From positions 7,564,001 to 7,628,000 of the forward strand of contig NZ_CP043450.1 of assembly GCF_003286415.2 (NCBI RefSeq): a DNA stretch of 64,000 nucleotides, written 5' to 3'. The stretch comes from Mucilaginibacter rubeus (GTDB lineage: Bacteria > Bacteroidota > Bacteroidia > Sphingobacteriales > Sphingobacteriaceae). Shown piece after piece: positions 18,301 through 28,200 of this stretch (positions within the stretch are counted from its first letter, which is position 1; every line of letters begins with the position of its first letter). Both the position numbers and the translations under genes were made by a program. The notes beneath the pieces were generated by a model that saw only the letters and a program-made list of their open reading frames with translations, was not told the DNA's origin and made no database searches.

Positions 18301-18869
18301 ATCCAACCATCAGGTTTGAGAACGACCCTAACATAGGTAAGGTATGGGGATTGGAAGTAGAGGTTGTTAAAGATTTGGGCAAATTATGGGCCCCGCTAAA
18401 TAATTTCTTCATAGGCTCCAACCTGATGCTGGCGCAAAGCGATATCAAAAAATCGCCGCAAAGACTGGAGGCTAACCGCTCTATCGATCGCCACTCGCCG
18501 GATAACAGTCCGTTGTTTGAACAGGCGCCATATTCGGTAAATGGCTGGTTAAACTATACCAATAAGCGTTGGGGAACCACTTTTACCGGCACATTTAATA
18601 TGGTAGGTGAGCGCCTGGTACAGATAAACTTGACCGGTGAGCCGGATTTATACACCCGCCCGGTACCTGTGTTGGATTTTGTGTTTAGCCAGCGCATAAC
18701 GCCTAAGGTGCTGTTTAAAGGTTACATCAAAAACATGCTTAACCCGGCTGTGAAAACCGTGTATGCCAACCCGGGTACGGGGGGTAAATGGTATGGCGGC
18801 GAATACATTAACCGCAGCTATCAGCGCGGCAGCGAGATTATGCTTGGCTTCACCTATAACTTATTGTAA
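15378..18869 (+). CDS. TonB-dependent receptor with STN domain (locus B transducer)
   Basis: 1163 residues; an in-frame ATG at 15390 is an alternative start. A signal segment (~19-45) is followed by an STN domain (~50-115, ISLQLKNVTVTEGLTVIG), a carboxypeptidase-regulatory-like domain (~120-205, GTVTDEKTGELLIGVAVRV), a plug with the block VAIRGLGDRSVIGQLNGI and the KTVTPDKPADAAAGIVELKT motif, then a long barrel ending MLGFTYNLL. This plug type is not the SusC type, and no SusD follows. Instead it is followed, 2 bp on, by a run of lipoproteins. It likely senses its ligand for the FecR/sigma pair as well as importing it. Confidence 0.93.
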   Translation: MPKNMQKGLKEYPSIRFFMKCSFVLIVVRLTFISMLMASNVKSQDLSRQISLQLKNVTVTEGLTVIGQQSNIRFSFQEQSTNAVKKNVTLIAEHISVKDALNNLLAHTGLEYKLVEGYVVIDSKPVPLTITGTVTDEKTGELLIGVAVRVKATGAAVATDANGRFRITVPDGGATLVITYIGYQTHEVKVGPQNRELTITLKASSTQLGEVTVQARRRTNTEISVLAERKKAAIVQDAISAAQIERTASITTTQALQRVSGVTVTDDKYVAIRGLGDRSVIGQLNGIRLASSDPDRSAIPLDLVPASLLDNITIFKTVTPDKPADAAAGIVELKTKSVPDSMVLEVVAQTGFNSNIGIGGQFNSFYNSDMGFFGQKINKKDLSKDFLDLGTKYKGGLSQIQKMIANSGYSAETRQEVNRINGIMQGFDPVLTTRYRQAPLNQLYSATFGNSYTLFKKHKLGVIAGVNYYSRTTDISGGDVQQYSIYQGVITGNPQVYSPRNIPNYITPNNLYMGRYQTYKENTGTQTLNYGGLLGLTYRFSPQHEISMQYLGSWGGETQAYNLNGKYDYTGLPGDVKSTVYSLKQSYRKLNTFNLQGEHKFLKGAYSPRLSYNVATSKAGQNDPDYRFVNLADYTPRGGAYIANPTVGSANTAPGSVYTDHLYALSSGYVNGFGAYGIIQAEPNGRRYRNLSETNYNYKADVTLPFKLFGKKQEFKTGVNYLNRDRVFTENVLFLPGSNFSSLGALPLYTVSGNLDRLVSSEIIGIHPTNAGTGEGAAPIGGFLYNSQKSPNNYKGFFETKAGYAMLDLKLTEELRLTGGVRFESTNIQSAVDTSGVFLDPALTTTRPDGSHIPLSLTNPNSVYKTGYKPYYSANMTYSYKENMNFRVGFNTTLARPELREITNVFEFDAFQGGLVVGNPNLINQSTQNLDFRWEYFPASGEVLSFSLFGKRIKNQLYKVFSLQTSGLAATYPEYPTIRFENDPNIGKVWGLEVEVVKDLGKLWAPLNNFFIGSNLMLAQSDIKKSPQRLEANRSIDRHSPDNSPLFEQAPYSVNGWLNYTNKRWGTTFTGTFNMVGERLVQINLTGEPDLYTRPVPVLDFVFSQRITPKVLFKGYIKNMLNPAVKTVYANPGTGGKWYGGEYINRSYQRGSEIMLGFTYNLL

Positions 18870-18871
18870 CC

Positions 18872-20581
18872 ATGAAAAAACTTAATAAATATTTAAGCAA
18901 CCCGGTATTAGCGGCTTGTTTGGCTTTGACGCTGATATTAGGCTCATGTAAAAAAGCCAAGCTTGATCCTACTATTGATAACCGGGCCGTTACCGATGCA
19001 CGCAAAAACTCTACTGTGCGTATTGTTAACCTTGGCAGCTACAACCAGTTGCAGGTTAACGGCGATACTTTAACAAACTATGTAGTAAGGGATAAGGATA
19101 GTCCATTATATGATAGTTATCCCGCCACCAAATATTTCCCAACCAATGGCAGGCTGGGTACTACCTGGAGCGTTCCGCAAGAATTTTTAAACAACGGCGC
19201 AGCAAAATTTATTGCAGAAACAAGTGGTTACCAGGAAACACCTACCAAAGTTGAATTTAACGTACAGGAGGATGCACAGCAACCGGTTGATTACTATCTG
19301 CTTCCAACACAGCGCTACATGCAGGTAACCGGCTTGCCCGAATATATAAAAGTGCCGCGCTCAATAGCGCCCGCTGCTGATGCATCGCATTTTAAGATCA
19401 GGCTGCTTAATCTTACCGGAACGCCTATAGATGATTCGCGCCTGGAAAACCTGGTTACCCCGCTAACCTTAACCTGGGCCGATGGCACACCCATAAGCAG
19501 CCAAACCAGCAATATAGCGCCCGGTCAGTATTCTGAATATATTGATTTGCCTTACACAACGGCTCAAATAAAGGTACTTACAACAAATGGCACACAGGTA
19601 CCCGGTTATGAATCCACTATGGTTTTAAATCCGGCAAACTCAACCATTGAAGGTGTGCCCGGACTTAGCTACATCCCTATTAAAAGTTACGCACCCGGTG
19701 GTGTTTACACCATGGTGGTTACCCCAAGGCAGTACAATGTACCGTCGCCGGGTACCACAACGGGGGAAACTGTGAAGGCACACCAAAACAGCGTAAGACT
19801 GATAACCGATATCAGCGAGCCGGTAAACGTTACCTATTTCAGGATGCAGGCGGTAAACACCTTGCCCGGAGTAAACGGGGTTAAAATATTGGTAAATAGT
19901 AAACCTTTAGGAGCTGCTATTGATTACACCGCGCATACCGATTACAATACTTTCATCATTGGGCAATATGATATCCAGGCGGTAAATGCTTCCGGAACCG
20001 TTTTGGCAAGCGCTAAAATTAGCCCTATAGCCAATAGTAACTATACACTTTGGTTAAACCCCGGTGCCGATGGTAAACCGGTTATAGCTGCTGTAGCCAA
20101 CGACCTGAGCGGAACGCTGGTAACCAATGCCACTGATGACGCCACCTATGCCCGCTACAGTAATGAGTTTTCATTCAGCATGCGTTTCCTGAATCTGAGT
20201 AAGGATGTTCCTTATTTAACCCTTACTACTGATAACGCACAGGATTTTAACAGCCAGTACGGCTTTAACACCGGGGCGGTAACCAACCTGCAGCCGGGTG
20301 TAGTTCCCGTCGAATTTCCTTACATCCGCGCTGGTTTTGATGCAAAACCATACCAGATTATGGCATTTCGCTCAACGCCGGCAGTAGTGCCGGGCTCGTG
20401 GGCCAGCGATATCCCGGTGATTAATAGTAAAGACCTTATTGCCCGGCCTGCACTTTATGTAAAAGGAGTTTTGCCAAATCACGAGCCTGGTTTTTATACC
20501 ATAGCGCTTGTTGGTAAAACCGGTGCTCAGGCAACACCTGCAGAAAAGGCTAAAATGATCATTGTAAAACACAGCAAATAA
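18872..20581 (+). CDS. Surface lipoprotein with DUF4397-like domains
   Basis: 569 residues. The lipoprotein signal ends in LALTLILGSC (Cys ~26). The segment RNSTVRIVNLGSYNQLQVNGDTLT-like start, and later NSVRLITDISEPVNVTYFRMQAVN, resemble the beta-rich DUF4397 family, which often occurs in exported proteins near TonB receptors. No enzymatic motif is seen. It begins 2 bp after the receptor stop and is followed by another lipoprotein after 6 bp, so the three should be co-translated. A role as a surface ligand-binding partner replacing SusD is a guess from position. Confidence 0.7.
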   Translation: MKKLNKYLSNPVLAACLALTLILGSCKKAKLDPTIDNRAVTDARKNSTVRIVNLGSYNQLQVNGDTLTNYVVRDKDSPLYDSYPATKYFPTNGRLGTTWSVPQEFLNNGAAKFIAETSGYQETPTKVEFNVQEDAQQPVDYYLLPTQRYMQVTGLPEYIKVPRSIAPAADASHFKIRLLNLTGTPIDDSRLENLVTPLTLTWADGTPISSQTSNIAPGQYSEYIDLPYTTAQIKVLTTNGTQVPGYESTMVLNPANSTIEGVPGLSYIPIKSYAPGGVYTMVVTPRQYNVPSPGTTTGETVKAHQNSVRLITDISEPVNVTYFRMQAVNTLPGVNGVKILVNSKPLGAAIDYTAHTDYNTFIIGQYDIQAVNASGTVLASAKISPIANSNYTLWLNPGADGKPVIAAVANDLSGTLVTNATDDATYARYSNEFSFSMRFLNLSKDVPYLTLTTDNAQDFNSQYGFNTGAVTNLQPGVVPVEFPYIRAGFDAKPYQIMAFRSTPAVVPGSWASDIPVINSKDLIARPALYVKGVLPNHEPGFYTIALVGKTGAQATPAEKAKMIIVKHSK

Positions 20582-20587
20582 AAAATT

Positions 20588-21784
20588 ATGCTACGATCAA
20601 GATTACAATATATAATGACGAGTGCCATAGTCCTGATGCTTTTAGCTTCGGGCTGTAGCAAGGTGGAGTATAAAAAAATAGATAATCCAGCTTACTTACG
20701 TGTATTCAATAACCTGAACTATACCATATCACTTGCTAATAAAGATGAGCCGGTTCCTTTTCTTACCATGTTGGTAGATCCTCAGATGGATAAAGACGGG
20801 ATGCCGGTGAGTGCTGCTGTTAAAGGAGATTTCCTTGATCAGCGCGAGCCCTATGCTCCGCCGTATCCATCGCACGCGGGCACAAGTACCTCCTATAAAA
20901 ATCCGGAATATCCCGGAAAGGAGAATGTATTAGTGGGCCCGGTATTGAATGGGTTCGACCTCAGCAGTTGGGCACAGATCCCATCGGGCAAGCACCGCGT
21001 GGTATTCATGTTCAGGCCGGTTAACAATACGCCTTTCTTTGACCTTGAACCGCGATTAAAGAAAACCATACTAATAGATACCACACTAACACTTGATGCC
21101 AAAGAGGTTTATACCCTGCATGTACTGCAAAAGGATTTTATAACTAAAAAGAACGGCATTTATCTGCGTCAGGAAAACTTCCACAAACTGCCCCTGTCCG
21201 ATTCGATGGTGTATGTTAATTTTTATAACATGAGTGCCAAGGGTTTCCAGGAAGCAGATAATAGCCTCAAAGCAGGTTATAAAAAATCAGGTGCGTTGCA
21301 AAACGGGATAAAGGATAATATGAACATATTTTACACCCTGGTTAAGGATGAACCAGCCGATAAGGTATTCTTGCCCGGGTATACGCAAAAGTTTTTAGGC
21401 ACTATAACCCGTAATGCCGAGGCACCGGTGGTAACGCAGTACTACAGTTTTCCGCTGTTTGCCGATGGTGCTTCAGACGGGATCCATACTACCATTTGGC
21501 AGCATCTTGATTTTATGGCGCCAGGGATGCATCCGGCTAATAATCCATATTATACTTTTCAATATGATACTGATGGCAACTGGGCCCCGGTTGAATGCCT
21601 GCTTGCCGGTAAAACTGCACTGCAAAGCAGGCCGAACAGTGCCCTGCTTCCTAACATGATCGTGAACATTCCATCAGGTATTTATAATCCGCGCTCGTTT
21701 GCTACAGTAAATACCATCGAGATAGTTAACGGTAATATTTACCTCACCACGGTACAGCGTAAATACGCTCCTCCAATTTATTAA
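20588..21784 (+). CDS. Lipoprotein of unknown function
   Basis: 398 residues. The signal ends in LMLLASGC, giving a lipidated Cys near residue 23. The rest is predicted mostly beta (LRVFNNLNYTISLANKD ... HRVVFMFRPVNNTPFF ... DSMVYVNFYNMSAKGF). The phrases LRVFNNL and VYVNFYNMS recall DUF4397-type repeats of the previous gene, but I cannot assign a family. Its place between two lipoproteins in the operon suggests part of the same surface assembly. Confidence 0.6.
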   Translation: MLRSRLQYIMTSAIVLMLLASGCSKVEYKKIDNPAYLRVFNNLNYTISLANKDEPVPFLTMLVDPQMDKDGMPVSAAVKGDFLDQREPYAPPYPSHAGTSTSYKNPEYPGKENVLVGPVLNGFDLSSWAQIPSGKHRVVFMFRPVNNTPFFDLEPRLKKTILIDTTLTLDAKEVYTLHVLQKDFITKKNGIYLRQENFHKLPLSDSMVYVNFYNMSAKGFQEADNSLKAGYKKSGALQNGIKDNMNIFYTLVKDEPADKVFLPGYTQKFLGTITRNAEAPVVTQYYSFPLFADGASDGIHTTIWQHLDFMAPGMHPANNPYYTFQYDTDGNWAPVECLLAGKTALQSRPNSALLPNMIVNIPSGIYNPRSFATVNTIEIVNGNIYLTTVQRKYAPPIY

Positions 21785-21816
21785 TACAGGCAATCAGCTA
21801 TCAAAAAAAATTCTAA

Positions 21817-22899
21817 ATGAAAAATAGAAAACCGATAAGAAACTTATTGCTGCTCATCCCTGCTTTGCTGATGTTGTTGTTCAGCGCCTGCAAGCACGAT
21901 GATCTGGAAATTGCCAAGCCGAATGAAAACTTCAGGCTGGCTACAGATTTTGTAAAAAACAATTATGACCTCACACTTTTTTCGGCGGCTGTCGAAAAAT
22001 CGGGTATGGCCGAAACATTAAGGGGTAAAGGTCCATTCACACTGTTGGCTCCCAGTAACTCGGCTTTTAATGAAATCGGGATAACCAAAGCCTCCGATTT
22101 TGATAAGATGAATACTGATAGCCTGAAGGCAATGGTTCAACGCCACGTGCTCGATCAGCAACTGACATTTAACCAGGTACCTGTAAATGGGGTGGATATC
22201 CGTTACCATACCCTGGCCGGAACTGATGTTTATGCTACTCTGGCGAGCTATGCTCCCAATAATAGCGCGTACCCGGCTAATAATCTCTATTTCAACGGCT
22301 CGTCCGTAACACGAAAGGATGTTAGCATAGCCAATGGTATTGTTCATGTATTGAACAAGGTAATGAAGGTTACGCCTGAAAGCACCGTACAGGATTGGCT
22401 GGCCAAACGCCCGCAATACAGCATTTTTGTAAGCGGCCTTAAAAAGTTTGGCTTCTGGAATAAACTGTCTGGTACAGGGCCATTTACTGTATTTGCTCCT
22501 CAAAACAGTGTATTTGAGGCTAATGGTATTACTGAAGCATCTGTAACAACCTTAGACCCGGCTGTTTACCAGGGCGAACGGTTGTTTGGCAGTTATATCC
22601 TAAACGGCAAACACTTCTTCATATCCGATTTTAATGTGTTTTATATTATTAATAACGAGCCTACTTATAGCGGGCAACTTGAAAATGATAGCTGGTATTT
22701 TATAATAAGCAGCGAAAGGAATTTTTATACAGCTGCGGTAAGCTATTCGGCACATTTACAAACAGCCCTCAGCTATCCTTACGACACATATCCCGCTGTA
22801 ACGGCTATACCGGCTTTAACGGATAATTTGACTGATAACGGACTTGTTCATGATATGCAAGGCTTGCTGCTTTTGCCCGAACAGGCTTTAAAACACTAA
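21817..22899 (+). CDS. Fasciclin (FAS1) lipoprotein 1
   Basis: 360 residues. The lipoprotein signal ends in LLMLLFSAC. Two FAS1 domains follow. The first (~38-185) has the H1 box GPFTLLAPSNSAFNEIG and the H2-like VHVLNKVM. The second (~190-355) starts YSIFVSGLKKFGFWNKL with GPFTVFAPQNSVFEANG and ends GLVHDMQGLLLLP. FAS1 domains mediate adhesion or ligand binding in exported proteins. It is the first of three consecutive fasciclin genes with low pairwise similarity, so an old triplication or separate recruitment is possible. Confidence 0.88.
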   Translation: MKNRKPIRNLLLLIPALLMLLFSACKHDDLEIAKPNENFRLATDFVKNNYDLTLFSAAVEKSGMAETLRGKGPFTLLAPSNSAFNEIGITKASDFDKMNTDSLKAMVQRHVLDQQLTFNQVPVNGVDIRYHTLAGTDVYATLASYAPNNSAYPANNLYFNGSSVTRKDVSIANGIVHVLNKVMKVTPESTVQDWLAKRPQYSIFVSGLKKFGFWNKLSGTGPFTVFAPQNSVFEANGITEASVTTLDPAVYQGERLFGSYILNGKHFFISDFNVFYIINNEPTYSGQLENDSWYFIISSERNFYTAAVSYSAHLQTALSYPYDTYPAVTAIPALTDNLTDNGLVHDMQGLLLLPEQALKH

Positions 22900-22913
22900 T
22901 CAAGAATACAGCT

Positions 22914-24155
22914 ATGAAACTGATAAAAATTATTGCTTTTTGCCTGCTCACGGTTGCTGTAGCATCGTGCCGTAAGGCCGAGTTTATGCCTGTACCCGAA
23001 GGAACGGCCATTCCGCATACAGATATAACAATTACTTTGAAAGATGCGCTGGCAGCCTCACCTTATACGTTGTTTAAGGCCGCCTGGGAGCGCAGCGATA
23101 TGAACGCCATTTTAAAAGAAAAAGGGAAGAAAGCCCCTTTTACGCTGCTTGTGCCAACCGATGCCGCCTTTATTGCCGATGGCTTAACGCTTGATGTGAT
23201 CAATAAAACTACGCCGGCTTTGTTGGATAGTGTCCTGTTATATCATACCATAGGCGCGGGTATAAGCCTGGATGATATTAAGAACAGGAAGGATAGCTTT
23301 AAAGGGTTGTCGTTATTGCAAAATCCTAATCTTAAGGTTTTCCCGGCCACTGGGCTGAGCGGGGCCACATTTGATATCTACTCCTACCTGCAATACATCA
23401 AAGTACAGGACGGAACATTGTTTGTTAACGGTAAGGCCTGCGGTACGCTGGCACCAACCGAAGCCAAAGATGGTTTGCTATGGCCTATAGACCATGTTTT
23501 GCATAAACCAACTAAAACCCTGATGGAAGCACTACAGGAAGATGGGCGTTTCGGAATGTATATTGAACTTAATTTACGTAACGACGCGTTATATGCGGAG
23601 TTAACCTACGGTATTGTTACACATGACTTTACACAGGGACTGGTGCTTTTACCTTATTATGCAAATTATAACGTAACCTTTTCATCGGTTTATGCCATTC
23701 CTGATGAGGTTTTTCATGCTGCCGGATATCAAACGGTTGATGATGTAATGAAGCTTAACGACCGCAATCCGCTCCCTACTGTTGATTGGGACGCCTATTC
23801 GGTAGTGGGTGGCCTGGCAACGGATACTTTAGTGGGGTACCACCGCTGGGGCACCATGTTTTCTTATTATGACGTAAACTATGGCCGGGGGGATTTCAAT
23901 GCCCTCAATTTTTACACGCCCGATCTAACCAACGATTTGCTTGGCAATTACACAGTAGTAACATCGGGCTCCTACGGCACTTATCCTATTTACCCTATGC
24001 CGCTTGATTTTGGTAAGAAAGACGGGGCAGTTACCGTGAATGTTAAAGGCTCAAATCATCCTGCAGCGAAGATTACTGAACCCGATATCAATACGCTCAT
24101 GGGGCCTATACATGTGGTTGATCATTTTATGGTGCCGAAAGATTTTAAGTTTTAA
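22914..24155 (+). CDS. Fasciclin (FAS1) lipoprotein 2
   Basis: 413 residues. The signal ends in LLTVAVASC. One clear FAS1 domain (~38-200) has APFTLLVPTDAAFIADG and ends WPIDHVLHKP. The C-terminal ~200 residues are more diverged but begin TLMEALQEDGRFGMYIELN and close with GPIHVVDHFMVP, so a second degenerate FAS1 fold is likely. It starts 14 bp after the first fasciclin gene. No catalytic motif is seen. The loss of recognisable boxes in the second half sets it apart from its neighbours. Confidence 0.82.
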   Translation: MKLIKIIAFCLLTVAVASCRKAEFMPVPEGTAIPHTDITITLKDALAASPYTLFKAAWERSDMNAILKEKGKKAPFTLLVPTDAAFIADGLTLDVINKTTPALLDSVLLYHTIGAGISLDDIKNRKDSFKGLSLLQNPNLKVFPATGLSGATFDIYSYLQYIKVQDGTLFVNGKACGTLAPTEAKDGLLWPIDHVLHKPTKTLMEALQEDGRFGMYIELNLRNDALYAELTYGIVTHDFTQGLVLLPYYANYNVTFSSVYAIPDEVFHAAGYQTVDDVMKLNDRNPLPTVDWDAYSVVGGLATDTLVGYHRWGTMFSYYDVNYGRGDFNALNFYTPDLTNDLLGNYTVVTSGSYGTYPIYPMPLDFGKKDGAVTVNVKGSNHPAAKITEPDINTLMGPIHVVDHFMVPKDFKF

Positions 24156-24189
24156 ACGGAGATAACACAAACATCTAAACAAGAAATTA

Positions 24190-25176
24190 ATGAAAGCTTA
24201 TAAATATATGCTATTGCTTTTGCTTGCCTTTAGCATGGGCAGCTGCAAAAAGGATAAGCAGGAAAAAGCTAACCAGGATAATAATAAACTCAGTGATATT
24301 ATTGCCGATAACTTTAACCTTTCTCTTTTTAATACAGGCTTAACAGCTGTTAACCTACGTGAAAAACTGGCAGGTACCGGGCCTTTCACAGTCCTCACCC
24401 CATCAGATGATGCTTTTGCGCGAGGTGGATACGGAAGTACCGAAGCTGTTTTGAGTGAGGCTCCTGCACGGATCTCTTCTATTCTTAATTATCATATCCT
24501 TAACGGTGAGTATGAACTGAACAAACTTCCATTTTTGTTTAACCAGGAGTTGCGCTCATCAAACGGTGGTAAGCTTTTCGTAACCCATTGGGTAAACGGT
24601 ACGGATACCGTACTTACTATAAATGGCGCGAGAGTGCTATCGCAAAATGTAACGGCAAGTAATGGCCTTATCCAGGTGATTGACCGTATGCTTGAGCCCT
24701 ACAAATACGAGCAGATTACTGATGCCATTGCATCCGATAAAAATCTGAGCTTGTTTTACCAGGCACTTCAGCGCGCAGGATTGATCACTTCATTACAAAG
24801 CGGTGGCCCTTACACCGTCTTCGCGCCAGGCAACGCGGCCATGATCTCGTATGGTTTGCCAACCCTGGCTGCCATTAACCAGGCCGACCCTGCTACACTG
24901 AAAACATTTTTGCGCTATCATATCCTGAACGACAGGCGCTTCATTTACGATTATGTTTTGAGTGCGGGCGCATCTAATAAAACCGAACAGACCATGCAGG
25001 ACGGAAACTCGGTGGGGATAACCATATCATCCACAGCCGGACAAGGAGGCACAATTTACAGTATCAACTTAAAGGGAAGCGGAAATACATCAACCGTACA
25101 GCCAACAAAACAGGATGTATTAACCGGGAACGGAGTTTTACACACACTAAATGGTGCGCTTAAAATTACCCAATAA
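24190..25176 (+). CDS. Fasciclin (FAS1) lipoprotein 3
   Basis: 328 residues. The signal ends in LLAFSMGSC. Two FAS1 domains are seen: ~30-168 (GPFTVLTPSDDAFARGG, NGLIQVIDRMLEPY) and ~175-326 (LSLFYQALQRAGLITSL, GPYTVFAPGNAAMISYG, NGVLHTLNGALKI). Of the three fasciclin proteins here it has the best preserved paired domains. The TonB receptor gene starts 28 bp later, so the group is likely made together with the second receptor. Confidence 0.88.
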   Translation: MKAYKYMLLLLLAFSMGSCKKDKQEKANQDNNKLSDIIADNFNLSLFNTGLTAVNLREKLAGTGPFTVLTPSDDAFARGGYGSTEAVLSEAPARISSILNYHILNGEYELNKLPFLFNQELRSSNGGKLFVTHWVNGTDTVLTINGARVLSQNVTASNGLIQVIDRMLEPYKYEQITDAIASDKNLSLFYQALQRAGLITSLQSGGPYTVFAPGNAAMISYGLPTLAAINQADPATLKTFLRYHILNDRRFIYDYVLSAGASNKTEQTMQDGNSVGITISSTAGQGGTIYSINLKGSGNTSTVQPTKQDVLTGNGVLHTLNGALKITQ

Positions 25177-25204
25177 GTATAACTCAAAAAAAGACATTAC
25201 AGAG

Positions 25205-28200
25205 ATGACGATATACAAAATACTTAAAAGGATAGCATTATTCCTGTTGCTGCTATCGCCCTTTGCGGTAAGCGCGCAGGAAACAAGCGGTACCATAAGC
25301 GGCACGATAACAGATGTTTCGGGACAGGCCTTGCCGGGTGCTACCATAACGGCTATCCACCTGCCCTCAGGCACTCGTTACGCTTCTGCAGCCAATAAGG
25401 ACGGCCGCTTTTATCTAACTAATCTCCGCATAGGCGGGCCTTACAGCGTTGAGGCAACCATGGTAAGCATGTCGCCTCAAAAAAAGGAGGATATTACCAT
25501 CAGGCTTGGCGCCGCTTTCGAAGTTAACTTTTCGCTTGCGGATGCCTCAAAACAGCTTGGCGAAGTTGTGATTAAATCAACCAAAAAAAGCGCGCAAGCC
25601 AGTACCTATGGTTCCGGTAAAAATATAAGTGCCGCGCAGGTACGCAACATGCCTACCGTATCGCGCAGCATTACTGATATCACAAGGCTTGTACCACAAG
25701 GCAGCAAGGATAACAGTTTTGGCGGCAGTAACTTCCGTTACAATAACGTAACTATCGATGGTGCTATCAATAATGATGCTATTGGCTTTAGTCCGTCGTT
25801 AGGTGGCCAGTCAGGTACTTCGGGTATGGCGGGTAGTTCAACCCGTACCAACCCCATATCGCTTGATGCTATTGAAGATATGCAGGTTTATTTGGCTCCT
25901 TTTGATGTGAAGATTGGCAATTTTACGGGCGGATCTGTAAATGCTGTAACCCGCAGCGGTACCAATACAGTAAGCGGTTCGGTATATGGTTTTGGCCGTA
26001 ACGCCGCGCTTATAGGTAATGACAGGGTAGGTACGCTTGGCAAAATGAACAGCGATTTTTATGATTACCAAACTGGTTTCAGGTTGGGCTTTCCAATCAT
26101 TAAAAATAAGTTGTTCTTCTTTACCAACGAGGAGATAGCCCGTCGGCAGGACCCTGCCCAGCTATTGGCAGGCCAGGCCGAAACCAGCCAGATCCTGAAC
26201 GTTGCCGATGCTAAAGCTATTGCCGATGCCACACCGTTTAACGCGGGTACCGCAGGTAATTTTAATACCTATGCACGGTCCACCAAGTTTTTTAACAGGT
26301 TGGATTGGAACATCGACGATAAAAACCAGTTGGTGGTACGCAATAACACCATCCTTTCAAAAGCGACCATTATGGATCGTGACCAGCAGGATTTTAGGTT
26401 CAGCAGTATGGCTTATCTGCAAAAAAACAACCAAAGTTCAACTGTTGCCGAGCTTAAGAGCAGGTTAAGCAACACTTTATCGGGCAATTTATTGGTAGGA
26501 TATACTATGGTAAATGACTCAAGAAATCCAACCAGCGATCCGGGCTTGCCGCAAGTACAAATTATGGGCCGCACACCGGGTACAACCATTTACTTAGGTA
26601 CAGATCGTGAAGCCAGTATATTTGATATGAAGCAGCGCACGCTGGAACTTACCGCCAACCTGAACTGGACGGTAGGTAACCATCGCTTTACCTTTGGTAC
26701 CCACAACGAGTTATACAAAATCACTTACGGTTTTGTAAACGCCTGGAATGGCCGCGTTGATTACAACAGTATTGAAGATTATCTGAATAATAATCCTTAC
26801 CGCGTACGCGGCGCGTACAATTACACCAATAACAACCGCGATTATATCCTGAATAATCCGGGTGCCAAATTTGATGTGAACATGTACAGCGCTTATGTTC
26901 AGGACGAGATTACGGTATCTGATAAATTTAAAGTGATCCCCGGTTTACGCGCCGATATGACCTACTTGCCCGAAGTGCCATTTTTAAGCGATAAAACCCG
27001 TACCGCTTTGGATGATCCTAACTTTGGTACCACCTATACTTATACGCCGCTTAAAAAGATTACCAATAACTTTTTAAACAAAGTACAGGTATCGCCCCGT
27101 ATAGGTTTTCGTTACGATTGGTTTGGCGATCAAAGTCTGATATTACGTGGAGGTGCTGGTTTATTTACCGGCCGCATCCCGATGGCCTGGCTGGCTTATG
27201 CTTATTATAACACCGGCAATAGTTATGGGGCGTTTGACCAGAAGGCAGATCAGAAACCTTTTGTAGCGGGCAGTAATGCGCTAAAAGGCGGCCCTAACGG
27301 TATTGCGGATTTTATCCAGGCCAACGGCGCGGTGATCAATAATCCTAATAGCGGCAAAATACAGGTTGATTTGGTTGACAATAATTTTGTTATGCCGCAG
27401 GTATTGCGCACCAGTATAGCGGGTGATTATACCACTGCCGATCAGTGGAAATTTACTATCGAGGCTATCTACACCAAAAACATTAAAGATGTATTGTTTC
27501 AGCAATTGAACGTTGCAGATAACCCAACTTATTATCCGTATGATAAAAACCGTCAGCAACCTATTTACAGTGGTACTGTCGACCAGCGTTTTTCAAACAC
27601 CTATTTGCTGAGCAATACTAATAAAGGTTATCGCTACAGTTTAACTGGAAGTATCAGTAAAACAATCGCTAACCAACTGCAGGCTTCGGTATCATACACC
27701 TATGGTCAGTCTAAAGATCTTTCAAACGGCGTACGTAACTCCATGGAATCAAACTGGCAGTTAAACCAGTCGCTGGTGCCTAATAACCCAACCTTGGCCA
27801 ACAGTAATTTTGATATCAGGCATAGGATAGTTGCCAATATCGGGTACAATAAAAACTGGGTTAAGTCTGGCCGTACCAATGTTTCGCTGTTTTTTAGCGC
27901 GCAATCGGGTAGTCCGTTTAGTTATGGTGTAGTTAATAATAGTGTGCAAGGCTTACCGCAACAGGTTAGTTTGGCCTATATCCCCACAAGGGATGAAGCC
28001 ATCCGTTTTTTTCAGGATAGCCCAACCGCCGGTACCGCAGTACAGCAGGCAGCAGCTTTTAACGCATACATTGATAAAGATAGCTACCTGAGCAGCAGAA
28101 GAGGGGATTTTACCGAGCGTAACAAGGGCCGTACCCCATGGAACGTTCAGGCCGATCTGCATATCGCCCATGATATTTATCTGAATGGCGATAACAAACA

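Noticed and set aside
20588..21784. Fasciclin or SusD protein
   Set aside because: No FAS1 H1/H2 boxes and no SusD-type helical repeats are visible. It was left as an unknown lipoprotein.
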